In this document: positions 9,451 through 22,268 of the stretch, piece by piece | How positions within the stretch are numbered: the stretch's first letter is position 1 | Layout of the letters: each line of letters opens with the position of its first letter | Assembly: GCF_902167145.1 (NCBI RefSeq) | Contig: NC_050105.1 | Span: 117,073,898-117,137,897, forward strand | DNA: 64,000 bases | Source of the DNA: Zea mays | Lineage: Eukaryota; Streptophyta; Magnoliopsida; Poales; Poaceae | Direction of reading: 5' to 3' | Made by a program: the position numbers and the translations under genes | Notes under the pieces: generated by a model | Database searches by the model: none | Told to the model about the DNA's origin: nothing | What the model saw: only the letters and a program-made list of their open reading frames with translations

Positions 9451-12400
9451 GTTTATGCATCCGGAGGCTCAAGTTGGATACTCGACAGCGGGTGCACAAA
9501 CCACATGACAGGGGAGAAGAAGATGTTCTCCTCATATGAGAAAAACCAAGATCCCCAACGAGCTATCACATTCGGGGATGGAAATCAAGGTTTGGTCAAA
9601 GGATTGGGTAAAATTGCTATATCACCTGTCCATACTATTTCAAATGTTTTTCTTGTAGATTCTTTAGATTACAATTTGCTTTCCGTATCCCAGTTATGTC
9701 AAATGGGCTACAACTGTCTATTTACTGATGAAGGTGTCACTGTCTTTAGAAGAAGTGATGATTCAATAGCATTTAAGGGTGTGTTAGAGGGTCAGCTATA
9801 CTTGGTAGATTTTGATAGAGCTGAACTCGACACATGCTTAATTGCTAAGACTAACATGGGTTGGCTCTGGCATCGCCGACTAGCCCACGTTGGGATGAAG
9901 AATCTTCATAAGCTTCTAAAGGGAGAACACATTTTAGGACTAACAAATGTTCATTTTGAGAAAGACAGAATTTGTAGCGCATGCCAAGCCGGGAAGCAAG
10001 TTGGCACTCATCATCCACACAAGAACATCATGACAAGTGATAGGCCACTGGAGCTCCTTCACATGGATCTATTCGGCCCGATTGCTTACATAAGCATCGG
10101 CGGGAGTAAGTACTGTCTAGTTATTGTGGATGATTATTCTCGCTTCACTTGGGTGTTCTTTTTGCAGGAAAAATCTCATACCCAAGAGACCTTAAAGGGA
10201 TTCTTGAGACGAGCTCAAAATGAGTTCGGCTTAAGGATCAAGAAAATTAGAAGCGACAACGGGACGGAGTTCAAGAACTCTCAAATTGAAGGCTTCCTTG
10301 AGGAGGAGGGCATCAAGCATGAGTTCTCTTCTCCCTACACCCCACAACAAAATGGTGTAGTGGAGAGGAAGAATCGAACTCTATTGGACATGGCAAGAAC
10401 CATGCTTGATGAGTACAAGACACTGGATCGGTTTTGGGCCGAGGTGGTCAACACCGCCTGCTACGCCATCAACCGGTTATATCTACACCGAATCCTCAAG
10501 AAGACATCCTATGAACTCCTAACCGGTAAAAAGCCAAATATTTCATACTTTAGAGTTTTTGGTAGCAAATGTTTTATTCTTGTCAAAAGAGGTAGAAAAT
10601 CTAAATTTGCTCCTAAAACTGTAGAAGGCTTTTTACTAGGATATGACTCAAACACAAGGGCATATAGAGTCTTTAACAAGTCCTCAGGACTTGTTGAAGT
10701 TTCTTGTGACGTTGTGTTTGATGAGACTAACGGCTCTCAAGTAGAGCAAGTTGATCTTGATGAGATAGGTGAAGAATAGGCTCCATGTATAGCTCTAAGG
10801 AACATGTCCATTGGGGATGTGTGTCCTAAGGAATCCGAAGAGCCTCCACATGCACAAGATCAACCATCCTCCTCCACGCAAGCATCTCCACCAACCCAAA
10901 ATGAGGACGAGGCTCAAGTTGATAAAGAGGTAGAACAAAATGATGAGCCTCCTCAAGATGACGACAATGATCAAGGGGGAGATGCAAATGATGAAGACAA
11001 GGAGGATGAAGAACCAAGGCCGCCACACCCAAGAGTCCACCAAGCAATCCAACGAGATCATCCCATCGACACCATCCTCGGCGACATTCATAAGGGGGTA
11101 ACCACTCGATCTCGTGTTGCACATTTTTGTGAGCATTACTCTTTTGTTTCCTCTATTGAGCCACACAGGGTAGAGGAAGCACTCCAAGATTCGGATTGGG
11201 TGATGGCGATGCAAAAGGAGCTCAACAACTTCACAAGGAACGAGGTATGACATTTGGTTCCACGTCCTAATCAAAATGTTGTAGGAACCAAATGGGTCTT
11301 CCGCAACAAGCAAGACGAGCATGGTGTGGTGACAAGGAACAAAGCTCAACTCGTGGCCAAGGGGTATTCACAAGTCGAAGGTTTGGATTTTGGTGAAACC
11401 TATGCACCCGTAGCTAGGCTTGAGTCAATTCGTATATTATTGGCATATGCTACTTACCATGGCCTCAAGCTTTATCAAATGGACGTGAAGAGTGCCTTCC
11501 TCAACGGACCAATCATGGAGGAGGTCTACGTTGAGCAACCTCCCGGCTTCGAAGATAGTGAGTACCCTAACCATGTCTATAGGCTCTCTAAGGCGCTTTA
11601 TGGGCTCAAGCAAGCCCCAAGAGCATGGTATGAATGCCTTAGAGATTTCCTTATTGCTAATGGCTTCAAAGTCGGCAAGGCCGATCCTACTTTATTCACT
11701 AAGACTCTTGACAATGATTTGTTTGTATGCCAAATTTATGTTGATGATATCATATTTGGGTCTACTAACGAATCCACATGTGAAGAATTTAGTAGGATCA
11801 TGACACAAAAATTCGAGATGTCAATGATGGGGGAGTTGAAGTATTTTCTAGGATTCCAAGTTAAGCAACTCCAAGAGGCCACCTTCATTTCCCAAACGAA
11901 GTACACTCAAGACATTCTAACCAAGTTTGGAATGAAGGATGCCAAGCCCATCAAGACACCCATGGGAACAAATGAGCATCTCGACCTCGACACGGGAGGT
12001 AAATCCGTCGATCAAAAGGTATACCGGTCGATGATTGGATCATTACTCTATTTATGTGCATCTCGACCGGACATTATGCTTTCCGTATGCATGTGTGCAA
12101 GATTCCAAGCCAACCCTAAGGAATCACACCTTACTGCCGTAAAACGAATCTTGAGATATTTGGCTTATACACCTAAGTTTGGGCTTTGGTACCCTCGGGG
12201 ATCCACATTTGATTTGATTGGTTATTCGGATGCCGATTGGGCAGGGTGTAAGATTAATAGGAAGAGCACATCGGGGACTTGCCAGTTCTTGGGAAGATCC
12301 TTGGTGTCTTGGGCTTCAAAGAAGCAAAATTCGGTCGCTCTTTCTACTGCCGAAGCCGAGTATATTGCCGCAGGCCATTGTTGCGTGCAATTGCTTTGGA

Positions 12401-12693
12401 TGAGGCAAACCCTGCGGGACTACGGTTACAAACTAACCAAAGTTCCTCTTCTATGTGATAATGAGAGTGCAATCCGCATGGCGGATAATCCTGTTGAGCA
12501 TAGCCGCACTAAACACATAGCCATTCGGTATCATTTTCTTCGGGATCACCAACAAAAGGGGGATATCGAGATTTCATACATTAATACCAAAGATCAATTA
12601 GCCGATATCTTTACCAAGCCTCTTGATGAACAAACTTTTACCAAACTTAGGCATGAGCTCAATATTCTTGATTCTAGGAACTTCTTTTGCTAA
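9451..12693 (+). pseudogene. pol: Element B pol, interrupted by two nonsense codons
   Basis: One reading frame from GTT at 9451 to the stop after SRNFFC, containing protease ([10 protein letters not shown]), pre-integrase (WLWHRRLAH), integrase with its D, D and E blocks ([23 protein letters not shown]), reverse transcriptase (YVDDIIFGS at 11737) and RNase H ([24 protein letters not shown]). TAG at 10777-10779 and TGA at 11248-11250 break it between integrase and reverse transcriptase. The second replaces a conserved Trp codon. No frameshift is seen. The frame is +1 to gag and has no ATG at its start. TAG at 9448-9450 closes it just upstream, overlapping an acceptor-like TTTTGTAG|G. Confidence 0.93.
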
Positions 12694-13511
12694 TTTGCCC
12701 ACATAGCTCATAAATATACCTTTGATCATATCTTTTTGATATATGCTATGACTAATGTGTTTTCAAGTGTATTTCAAACCAAGTCATAGGTATATTGAAA
12801 GAGAATAGGAGTCTTCGGCGAAGACAAAGGCTTCCACTCCACTCTACTACTCATCATTCGCCGTCGCTCCACATCATTCTCCATCGTTGGTATAATCTTC
12901 ACTCATATGTCTTATTTGCCAAAGGGGAGAAAGTAGTTAAGAAGATCCTATACTTCATTTCAAGTATCCGTTTTTGGCGATTCATGCCAAAGGGGGAGAA
13001 AGTATTGGCCCAAAGCAAAAGGACCGCACCACCACCCTAATTTTAAAATTAATGGTTTTCACTTGGAAAATTTCAAATTGATATCTCTTTGTGTTCTAAA
13101 GGGGGAGCAAGTAGTATTTTCACAACTTGATATCTTAAAACCCTCTTGAACACTAAGAGGAGAATTTATTTGAGGGGGAGTTTTGTTTAGTCAAAGGAAA
13201 AGCATTTGAAACAGGGGGAGAAAATTTCAAATCTTGAAAATGCTTCGCAAAAATCTTACTCATTTACCTTTGACTATTTGCAAAAGAACTTTGAAAAGGA
13301 TTTACAAAAATACTTTGCAAAAACAAAACATGTGGTGCAAGCGTGGTCCAATATGTTAAAAATAAAGAAACAATCCATGCATATCTTGTAAGTATTTATA
13401 TTGGCTCAATTCCAAGCAACCTTTGCACTTACATTATGCAAACTAGTTCAATTATGCACTTTTATATTTGTTTTGGTTTGTGTTGGCATCAATCACCAAA
13501 AAGGGGGAGAT
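12694..13511 (+). other. Element B 3' untranslated region with multiple polypurine tracts
   Basis: No coding frame such as an envelope-like gene is visible. AGGGGGAG-like tracts occur at about 12921, 12991, 13098, 13172 and 13213. The last, AAAAAGGGGGAGAT (about 13498-13511), abuts the 3' LTR and is the likely plus-strand primer. Such tract series are a known Sirevirus hallmark. Confidence 0.85.
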
Positions 13512-14801
13512 TGAAAGGGAATTAGGCTTACACCTAGTCCCTAATTAATTTTGGTGGTTGAATTGCCCAACACAAATATTTGGACTAACTAGTTTGCTCT
13601 AGTGCATAAGTTATACAGGTGCCAAAGGTTCACTCTTAGCCAATAAAAATACCAAGTATTGGGTTCAAACAAAGGAGCATGAGCCAACCGAAGGCACCTC
13701 TGGTCTGGCGCACCGGACTGTCCGGTGTGCCACCAGACATGTCCGGTGCACCAGAGGACTCCGACTTTAAACTCTTCACCTTCGGGAATGCTCGGAAGCC
13801 GGCGCGCTATAATTCACCGGACTGTCCGGTGTACACCGGACAATGTCCGGTGCTCCAAGGATGAGCGCCCTCACGAACTCGCCAGCCTCGAGAATTCACT
13901 TTAGGCGCTCCGCTAAAAATCACCGGACTGTCCGGTGTAACAGCGAGGCAACAGCTATTTCGGCGCCAACGGCTACCTGCGACGCATTAAATGCGCGCAC
14001 AGCGCGCGCAGAGTTCAGGCACGCCCATGCTGGCGCACCGGACACTCAACAGTACATGTCCGGTGCGCCACTGGACATCCAGGCGGGCCCAGAAGACAGA
14101 GCTCCAACGGTCGGAACCCAACGGCTTTGGTGACGTGGCTGTCGCACCGGACATGTCCGGTGTGCACCGGACTGTCCGGTGCGCCATCGAACAGACAGCC
14201 TCACCAAACGGCTGGTTTGGTGGTTGGGGCTATAAATACCCCCAACCACCCACCATTCATGGCATCCAAGTTTTCCACTTCTCATCTACTTACAAGAGCT
14301 CTAGCATTCAATTCTAGACACACCAAAGAGATCAAATCCTCTCCAATTTCCACACAACGCGCTAGTGATTAGAGAGAGAGATTTGCTTGTGTTCTTTCGA
14401 GCTCTTGCGCTTGGATTGCTTTCTTCCTTCTTGATTCTTTCTTGCTATCAAACTCACTTGTAATTAAGGCAAGAGACACCAATCTTGTAATGGTCCTTGT
14501 AGGAACCTTGTGTTCCAAGTGTTTGAGAAGAGAAAGCTCACTCGGTCCGAGGGACCGTTTGAGAGAGGGTAAGGGTTGAAAGAGACCCAGACTTTGTGGC
14601 CTCCTCAACGGGGAGTAGGTTTGAGAGAACCGAACCTCGGTAAAACAAATCCGCGTGTCTCACTTCATTATTCGCTTGCGATTCGTTTTGCACCCTCTCT
14701 CGCGGACTCTATTATATTTCTAACGCTAACCCGGCTTGTAGTTGTGTTTATATTTGTAAATTTCAGTTTCGCCCTATTCACCCCCCTCTAGGCGACTTTC
14801 A
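13512..14801 (+). repeat. Element B 3' LTR (1290 bp)
   Basis: Starts TGAAAGGGAATTAGGC after the polypurine tract and ends GGCGACTTTCA. It holds the CACCGGACTGTCCGGTG palindrome family at about 13711-13749, 13815-13852, 13921-13937, 14035-14068 and 14145-14182. A TATA box follows (14231-14238). Confidence 0.94.
14231..14238 (+). promoter_or_regulatory. Element B LTR TATA box
   Basis: TATAAATA within GGGGCTATAAATACCCCC, downstream of the palindromes. The same box occurs in the B' 3' LTR at 57547. Confidence 0.75.
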
Positions 14802-17431
14802 GAGATCACGCCAAGAGGGATATGGAGACCGGCGACAAGCCCACTACAAGCCACGGGAAGGCTTCATCGGAAGAGTCCCGCAACAAAGGGAAGGGGAAGG
14901 AGAAGAAATCCTCTTCCCACAAGTCGCATCGGAGTGGCGACAAGAAAAAGAAGATGAGGAAGGTGGTCTACTACGAGACCGATTCTTCATCGCCTTCCAT
15001 CTCCGGCTCCGATGCACCGTCCATTACTTCTAAGCGCCATGAGCGCAATAAGTACAGTAAGATTCCCCTACGCTACCCCCGTATTTCAAAACGTACTCCT
15101 TTGCTCTCCGTTCCATTAGGCAAACCACCGGTTTTTGACGGTGAAGATTATAATATGTGGAGTGACAAAATGATGCATCATCTAACCTCACTCCACACAA
15201 GCATTTGGAATGTTGTTGAGTTTGGTGTACAGGTACCATCCGTAGGGGATGAGGACTACGACTCTGACGAAGTAGCCCAAATCCACCACTTTAACTCCCA
15301 AGCCACCACTATACTCCTCGCCTCTCTAAGTCGAGAGGAGTATAATAAGGTGCAAGGGCTAAAGAGTGCGAAGGAAATTTGGGACGTACTCAAGACCGCG
15401 CATGAAGGAGACGAGGTGACCAAAATCACCAAGCGGGAGACGATCGAGGGGGAGCTCGGTCGGTTCCGACTCAACCAAGGCGAGGACCCTCAAGCCATGT
15501 ACAACTGCTTGAAGACCTTGGTCAACCAAGTGCGCAACCTCGGGAGCACAAAATGGGATGACCATGAGATGGCCAAGGTTATTCTAAGATCCCTCGTATT
15601 TCTTAATCCTACACAAGTTCAATTAATTCAAGGTAATCCTAGATATACTCAAATGACCCCCGAGGAAGTAATAGGTAATTTTGTATGCTTTGAGTTGATG
15701 ATCAAAGGCTCAAAGAAGATCATCGAGCTAGATGGCCCCTCCGCGCCTGAAGCACAACCGGTTGCATTCAAGGCGACGGAGGAGAAAAAGAAGGAGTCTA
15801 CATCAAGTAGACAACCAATCGACGCCTCTAAGCTCGACAATGAGGAGATGGCGCTCATCATCAAGAGCTTCCGCCAAATCCTCAAGCAAAGGAGGGGGAA
15901 GGATTACAAGTCCCGCTCCAAGAAGGTTTGCTACAAGTGTGGTAAGTCCGGTCACTTTATTGCTAAATGTCCATTATCAAGTGATAGTGACAGGGACAAC
16001 GACAAGAAGGGGAGAAGAAAGGAGAAGAAGAGGTACTACAAGAAGAAGGGCGTCGATGCCCTTGTTTGCCGGGAGTGGGACTCCGACGAGAGCTCCACCG
16101 ACTCCTCCTCCGACGAGGACGCCGCCAACATCGCCGTCACCAAGGGACTTCTCTTCCCCAACGTCGGCCACAAGTGCCTCATGGCAAAGGACGACAAAAA
16201 GAAGAAGGTTAAATCCAAATCCTCCACTAAATATGAGTCCTCTAGTGATGATAATGCTAGTGTTGAGGAGGATAATTTGCGTACTCTTTTTGCTAACCTC
16301 AACATACAACAAAAAGAAAAACTAAATGAACTAATTAGTGCCATCCATGAGAAGGATGAACTCTTGGACTCCCAAGAGGACTTCCTAATCAAGGAAAACA
16401 AAAAGCATGTTAAGGTTAAAAATGCTTATGCTATGGAAGTTGAAAAATGTGAGAAATTAACTAGTGAGCTAAGCACATGCCATGATTTGATTGCCAACCT
16501 TAGAAATGAAAATGCTAGATTAATTGCTAAGGTTGATTCTAATGTTTGTGATGATTCAATTTCCAATCTTAGAGATGATAATGCTAATTTGCTTGCTAAG
16601 ATTGAAAAATTGAATGATTCTCTTGCTAGCCTTTGAAATGAAAATGAAAAATTAATTGCTAAGGCTAGAGATTTTGATGTTTGCAATGTTACTATTTCCA
16701 ATCTTAGAAGTGAAAATGATATATTACATGCTAAGATTGTAGAATTAAAATCTTGCAAACCCTCTACATCTGCCGTTGAGCATGTTTCCATTTGCACTAG
16801 ATGTAGAGATGTTGATATTGATGCTATTCATGATCATGTGGCTTTAATTAAACAACAAAATGATCATATAGCAAAATTAGATGCTAAAATTGCCGAGCAT
16901 GAACTTGAAAATGAAAAATTTAAATTTGCTCGTAGTATGCTTTATAGTGGGAGACGCCCTGGCATCAAGGATGACATTGGCTTCCAAAAGGGAGACAATG
17001 TCAAACTTAATGCCCCTCCTAAGAAATTGTCTAACTTTGTTAAGGGCAAGGCTCCCATGCCTCAGGATAACGAGGGTTACATTTTGTACCCTGCCGGTTA
17101 TCCCGAGAGCAAGATTAGGAGAATTCACTCTAGGAAGTCTCACTCTGGCCCTAATCATGCTTTTATGTATAAGGGTGAGACATCTAGCTCTAGGCAACCA
17201 ACCCGTGCTAAGTTGCCTAAGAAGAAAACTCCTAATGCATCAAATGGTCATGACATTTCATTTAAAACTTTTGATGCATCTTATGTTTTGACTAACAAAT
17301 CCGGCAAGGTAGTTGCCAAGTTTGTTGGGGGCAAACACAAGGGCTCCAAGACTTGTGTTTGGGTACCCAAAGTTCTTGTGTCTAATGTCAAAGGACCCAA
17401 AACCGTTTGGGTACCTAAAGTCAAGAACTAA
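14802..17431 (+). pseudogene. gag: Element B' gag, nonsense-interrupted and lacking its first codons
   Basis: The frame continues the B-type Gag from its second or third codon (GAGATCACGCC, equivalent to GDHA). An internal ATG at 14822 begins METGDKPTTS. The copia gag core, one CCHC knuckle (CYKCGKSGHFIAKC near 15931), an acidic tract and a long heptad-rich region follow. TGA at 16634-16636 breaks the coiled coil (an Arg codon in B). The same frame then runs on to TAA at 17429-17431 through the doubled WVPK motif. The N-terminal Ser/Lys block is shorter than in B. Upstream codons were separated by insertion of B. Confidence 0.92.
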
Positions 17432-17444
17432 ATTTGTTTTGTAG

Positions 17445-19192
17445 GTTTATGCATCCGGGGGCACAAGTTGGATCATCGATAGCGGGTGCACAAACCACAT
17501 GACAGGGGAGAAGAATATGTTCTCCTCCTACGAGAAAAACCCAGATCCCCAACGAGCTATCACATTCGGGGATGGAAACCAAGGTTTGGTCAAAGGTTTG
17601 GGTAAAATAGCTATATCTCCTGACCATTCCATTTCCAATGTTTTTCTTGTTGATTCTTTAGATTATAACTTGCTTTCTGTTTCCCAATTATGTCAAATGG
17701 GCTACAACTGTCTATTTACTGATGTAGGTGTTACTGTCTTTAGAAGAAGTGATGATTCAATAGCATTTAAGGGAGTGTTAGAGGGTCAGCTATACTTGGT
17801 AGATTTTGATAGAGCTGAACTCGACACTTGCTTAATTGCTAAGACTAACATGGGTTGGCTCTGGCACCGCTGACTAGCCCATGTTGGAATGAAGAATCTT
17901 CATAAGCTTCTAAAGGGAGAGCACATTTTAGGATTAACAAATGTTCATTTTGAGAAAGACAGGATTTGTAGCGCATGCCAAGCAGGGAAGTAAGTTGGTG
18001 TTCATCATCCACATAAGAACATCATGACGACTGACAGGCCACTGGAGCTCCTACACATGGATCTATTCGGCCCGATTGCTTACATAAGCATCGGCGGGAG
18101 TAAGTACTGTCTAGTTATTGTGGATGATTATTCTCGCTTCACTTGGGTGTTCTTTTTGCAGGAAAAATCTCAAACCCAAGATACCTTAAAGGGATTCTTG
18201 AGACGAGCTCAAAATGAGTTCGGCTTAAGGATCAAGAAAATAAGAAGCGACAACGGAACGGAGTTCAAGAACTCTCAAATTGAAGGCTTCCTTGAGGAGG
18301 AGGGCATCAAGCATGAGTTCTCCTCTCCCTACACGCTACAACAAAATGGTGTAGTGGAGAGAAAGAATAGAACTCTATTGGACATGGCAAGAACCATGCT
18401 TGATGAGTACAAGACGCCGGATCGGTTTTGGGCCGAGGCGGTCAACACCGCCTGCTACGCCATCAACCGGTTGTATCTACACCGAATCCTCAAGAAGACA
18501 TCATACGAACTCCTAACCAGTAAAAAGCCCAACATTTCATATTTTAGAGTCTTTGGTAGCAAATGCTTTATTCTTGTTAAAAGAGGTAGAAAATCTAAAT
18601 TTGCTCCTAAGACAGTAGAAGGCTTTTTACTAGGATATGATTCAAACAGAAGGGCATATAGAGTCTTTAACAAGTCCTCAGGACTAGTTGAAGTTTCTTG
18701 TGACGTTGTGTTTGATGAAACTAACGGCTCCCAAGTATAGCAAGTTGATCTTGATGAGATAGGTAATGAAGAGGCTCCGTGCATCGCGCTAATGAACATG
18801 TTTATTGGGGATGTGTGTCCTAAGGAATCCGAAGAGCCCACTCAAGCACAAGATCAACCATCCTCCTCCACGCAAGCATCTCCACCAACTCAAAATGAGG
18901 ATGAGGCCCAAGTTGATGAAGGAGAAAATCAAAATGATGAGCCACCTCAAAATGACGGCAATGATCAAGGGGGAGATACAAATGATCAAGACAAGGAGGC
19001 TGAAGAACCAAGATCGCCACACCCAAGAGTCCACCAAGCAATCCAACGAGATCACCCCATCGACACCATCCTCGGCGACATTCATAAGGGGAATTTAGTA
19101 GGATCATGACACAGAAATTCGAGATGTCAATGATGGGGGAGTTGAAGTATTTCTTAGGATTTCAAGTGAAGCAACTCCAAGAGGGCACCTTC
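17445..19192 (+). pseudogene. pol: Element B' pol, 5' part: protease to mid-RT, with three stops and a 688-bp deletion
   Basis: Protease, pre-integrase and integrase can be read in one frame from GTT 17445. In-frame stops are TGA 17871-17873 (in the WLWHR motif), TAA 17991-17993 (in the zinc-finger region) and TAG 18738-18740 (in the linker). At 19091/19092 the sequence jumps from ATAAGGGG to AATTTAGTAGG. Against element B this removes 11098-11785 (688 bp), including the RT palm with YVDD, and shifts the frame. RT sequence ([13 protein letters not shown]) continues to 19192, where element G is inserted. TAG at 17442-17444 precedes the open frame, as in B. Confidence 0.9.
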
Positions 19193-20065
19193 TGTGACAC
19201 CCCAGTATCACCTAGGGTTTCTCTTAAAAAGCCACACCAAGAACCATTATTTCATGTGAACCAAAGTAAGCATGAGCATCAAAATAACTTAAGTGATAAA
19301 GAATTCACCAAGTATATGGTTAAAAGTGTCATGATCAAAACAATTGAGTCTTTGAAAAGATAAGAATGTGCAACCCTAATTAAGAACTCTAAGTGAACCC
19401 CATGAACAAAATTCAAGAAAATAAGCAAAAGGGAATGAAAAGTTTAAAATTTTGAGTTGAGCCAATTATATAAGTTGAAGTATATTTAATAAGCAACAAA
19501 ATAGATTGAGAAAGCTTAGCCAAAATAATTCAAGAAAACCCCCAAATCAAGCTTCTTTTGTTGGGACTCATTGGGAATTCTGAATTTCAGAATTCTGAAA
19601 TTCAGACCTTGAGCCAATGATCAGGGATGTTCACCTTGATCCCTAACTCGAATCCTAATGGCCCCATTGACAAATTTGTGTCTAACTAACCCCTCTGTCG
19701 TGTGCCAGAAGATGGCATTGGGACGCGAGCCCTAGACACGACAAAACTTGGGATTTGCCTCGGGTTTAGGCAGGGAGACAGACCAGATTTCCTGGCTCCA
19801 TATCTCTGCAACCAGTAGGCAAAATCCTATGACCTCCACGCAAGAATGGTAGCTTGTAGGGAGGAGAAGAGGTTTCGTGCACTGGCCAAGGCGAGAGCAG
19901 GCTCGGATGAGCGACCTCACGCGCCAGAGCTTGGGCAGAACGCTCGGGCACACGTGTTCGACCCTGGTCGGCACGCCAGAGCTCGCCCAACCCGCGCGCG
20001 CGCTCGCCCCGGCGTCCGGTCAAGTCCGCCGCGCGCCCACGCCCTCGACCGTGCCCGCCCGCGCC

Positions 20066-20072
20066 TATAAAG
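20066..20072 (+). promoter_or_regulatory. Element G LTR TATA box
   Basis: TATAAAG in a GC-rich context (GCGCCTATAAAGCC), with a C-rich likely start region about 30 bp downstream. The 3' LTR copy is at 30866-30872. Confidence 0.7.
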
Positions 20073-22268
20073 CCTCCCCGAGCGCACCTCTCTTCGCCCC
20101 GCACTCACCCTCACCGGCCAGCCACCGTTCCTTAGCTCCGGCGAGCGTATTTCCGCCCGCCATTGCCGCCAGAGCTACGGCCGCCGTGGCCAGCCCACTC
20201 CAGCCGCCCTCCAGCCCAACCTGTGCTTCGGCTAGCTCCGCCAGTAGCCCGTGAAGCTCGCCAAGCCCTCGGACCCGACCGGACTTCACCGAAGGCCCGA
20301 GATCAACCTCACCGGACTTCGGTCTTCCGCCGCCGCGCGTGGACCGAGCTATCCAGTGAGTCTCCGCCCAATTCCTTTCGCTCATGTCTTCTCTGGCATC
20401 CCGTGGACCTCTCTGACCTATTTGATTGAACTACCTCGCCGTGACCAGGCCGGTCTCCTCGCCGCCGACGAGCATCCCCGCCTGCGCGCGTGGACCGACC
20501 AACTCCGGCCATCTCCGTCGACGTTCCGCATACCGTTGTGATCCCCGCGACCTCCCCTTCGCCCTCGACCACTTCACCGGAACAGTCTCGCCGCCGGTAA
20601 GCCCCTCCGCCCTTTTCTTCGCCGCGGCTACTGTTGAGGTAGAAGAAGGACCTCGGGTTAGGTTTTTGTAGAACCCGAGGGGTTTTCTGTAATGTCAGCG
20701 ACTCATGTGAATAGTAACCTAAGGACTGATTCGCGAGGAAAACCTAGAAAAACCGCCAGGGACCCCAGTGCAAAGTGTTTTTCCCTTTAATCAATTCTGT
20801 TATTCTTTTAAAATAACCAGAGAACTTAAAAAATTCATAACTCGATGAAATCTTAATGAAAAGCTGTCAAACCAATTTTGCTAGCTCTGGAATATTATGA
20901 TCTATCATTTAAAATTATTAAACCATATGCTTCTGTTCTAAATTTTAGAGCTTAAAATTAAAAACAGAAACCCCCTAAACCTTGTTTAATTAAGAAAAAT
21001 TAGTTTTTCTTCTATACTGAGCTTAAAAAAATTTGTAGATGCTTATACCCTACTTAGACACTGTTTAAAAATAATAGGAACCCCAGCATTAGAGATTATG
21101 ATGTAGTTATTCATTTAAAGCCATTTTGTCCACAACTTAGAGAAAATCAGAAAAGCATTAGAAAATGTTGAACAGTGATTAGTAATATTTTTCCTAGTTT
21201 ACTTATGCAACCAAGAACCTAGGAAAAATGCAGAGACCATTAATTAGGACCAGTTTCTAATTAAGATGCTTTAATCAGCCTTATGTAGACTGAAAATCAA
21301 TTATTAAAATTGCAACACCATAACCAAAGTGGTTAACAAAAATCCAGTGAACTTATAACCACCAGAGCCCCACTACAAAAATACAGAGCACCCCAGCCTA
21401 ACTTTTTAAGTAAGGAAAATAAATACAAAAGTGGTAATAAGGCATTTTCCCAATAAATCATAAACAACCTCAAATAATGAGATAATGGGCAACCAAAAAT
21501 TAGCTAAGTCCATGATGAGATAAACCACCAGAGAAAAATACAAACCCATGAAAAAGAAGTGAACCCATGCCTTTTGCTAGTAATTTGTGAGAAAGGCCAT
21601 TTGACTTAAATAATGCAAACCACCCCTCCCCTTAAGCAAAAAGAAACCAAACTCCAGAATGATTGCTCTTGCACAAAATACTAGCTAAGAAAAATAAGAA
21701 CTCTGTTGTTTGATGTTTTTCAAACATAGTGGTAGTAGAAAGCACCCCTTTGGCTAGAAACCTTAAGAAAACCATAGGAAAAGAATTAAAAGGTATTAAT
21801 GACTAGAAATTTGTATCAAGTCATGTTATGACACCTAAAAGCCAGCAAAAATAAGTTTTAAAGAATTACCCACTGTTAAATAATAGTTGTAGTTCAAAGT
21901 ACCCCTTCTGCCCTAAAATTTGGTAATTTTGTCCAGAGAAAACCATTTACTTTCTGAACCCCAAATTTTGAGACAGAGAATCATACACCAGTAGCAAGCC
22001 ACTGTAATTTTTGCAGAATTTTTGGAATTCTATAAAAGCAACTTGTAGTTCAAACCTACTCCAAAACACTAAAGAGAATAAAAGAAAAGAGAAGAAGGAA
22101 TAAACCTCATCCCATTAAAACCAACCCAATTTACTAAGTATACCACTAAAAGGTTTTACATAAGTAAGGTTAACTTGTTTAAATTCAAAAGACCCTACAT
22201 CTTTAAAAGTTGTAAAGTCTAAAGCACATATTGTATCATGCATATGTCTTACGCATTGCATTCATTAG

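Larger units (their letters stand above)
6383..14801 (+). mobile_element. Element B: Sirevirus (Ji-like), 5' LTR truncated by element A
   Basis: Order: remnant of 5' LTR (6383-6689), primer site, gag, pol with two nonsense codons, AGGGGGAG-tract region, complete 3' LTR (13512-14801). The rest of its 5' LTR lies beyond element A, to the left of the window. Its right flank GAGAT (14802-14806) continues directly into the gag of element B', so B inserted near the gag start of a relative of its own family. The 302 comparable LTR bases show about five substitutions plus a 21-bp tandem duplication, so the element is young. The family name Ji is from memory. Confidence 0.93.

Noticed and set aside
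12694..13511. Possible envelope-like gene after pol, as in some Sireviruses
   Set aside because: No frame with a signal peptide or membrane segment was seen in B, C or B'. The region only holds polypurine tracts.
19766..20671. Overlapping frames on both strands in the GC-rich LTR leader of G (and 30530-31471)
   Set aside because: High GC keeps many frames open. There is no ATG in a good context, no motif, and the two LTR copies shift frame through the CG-run indel.
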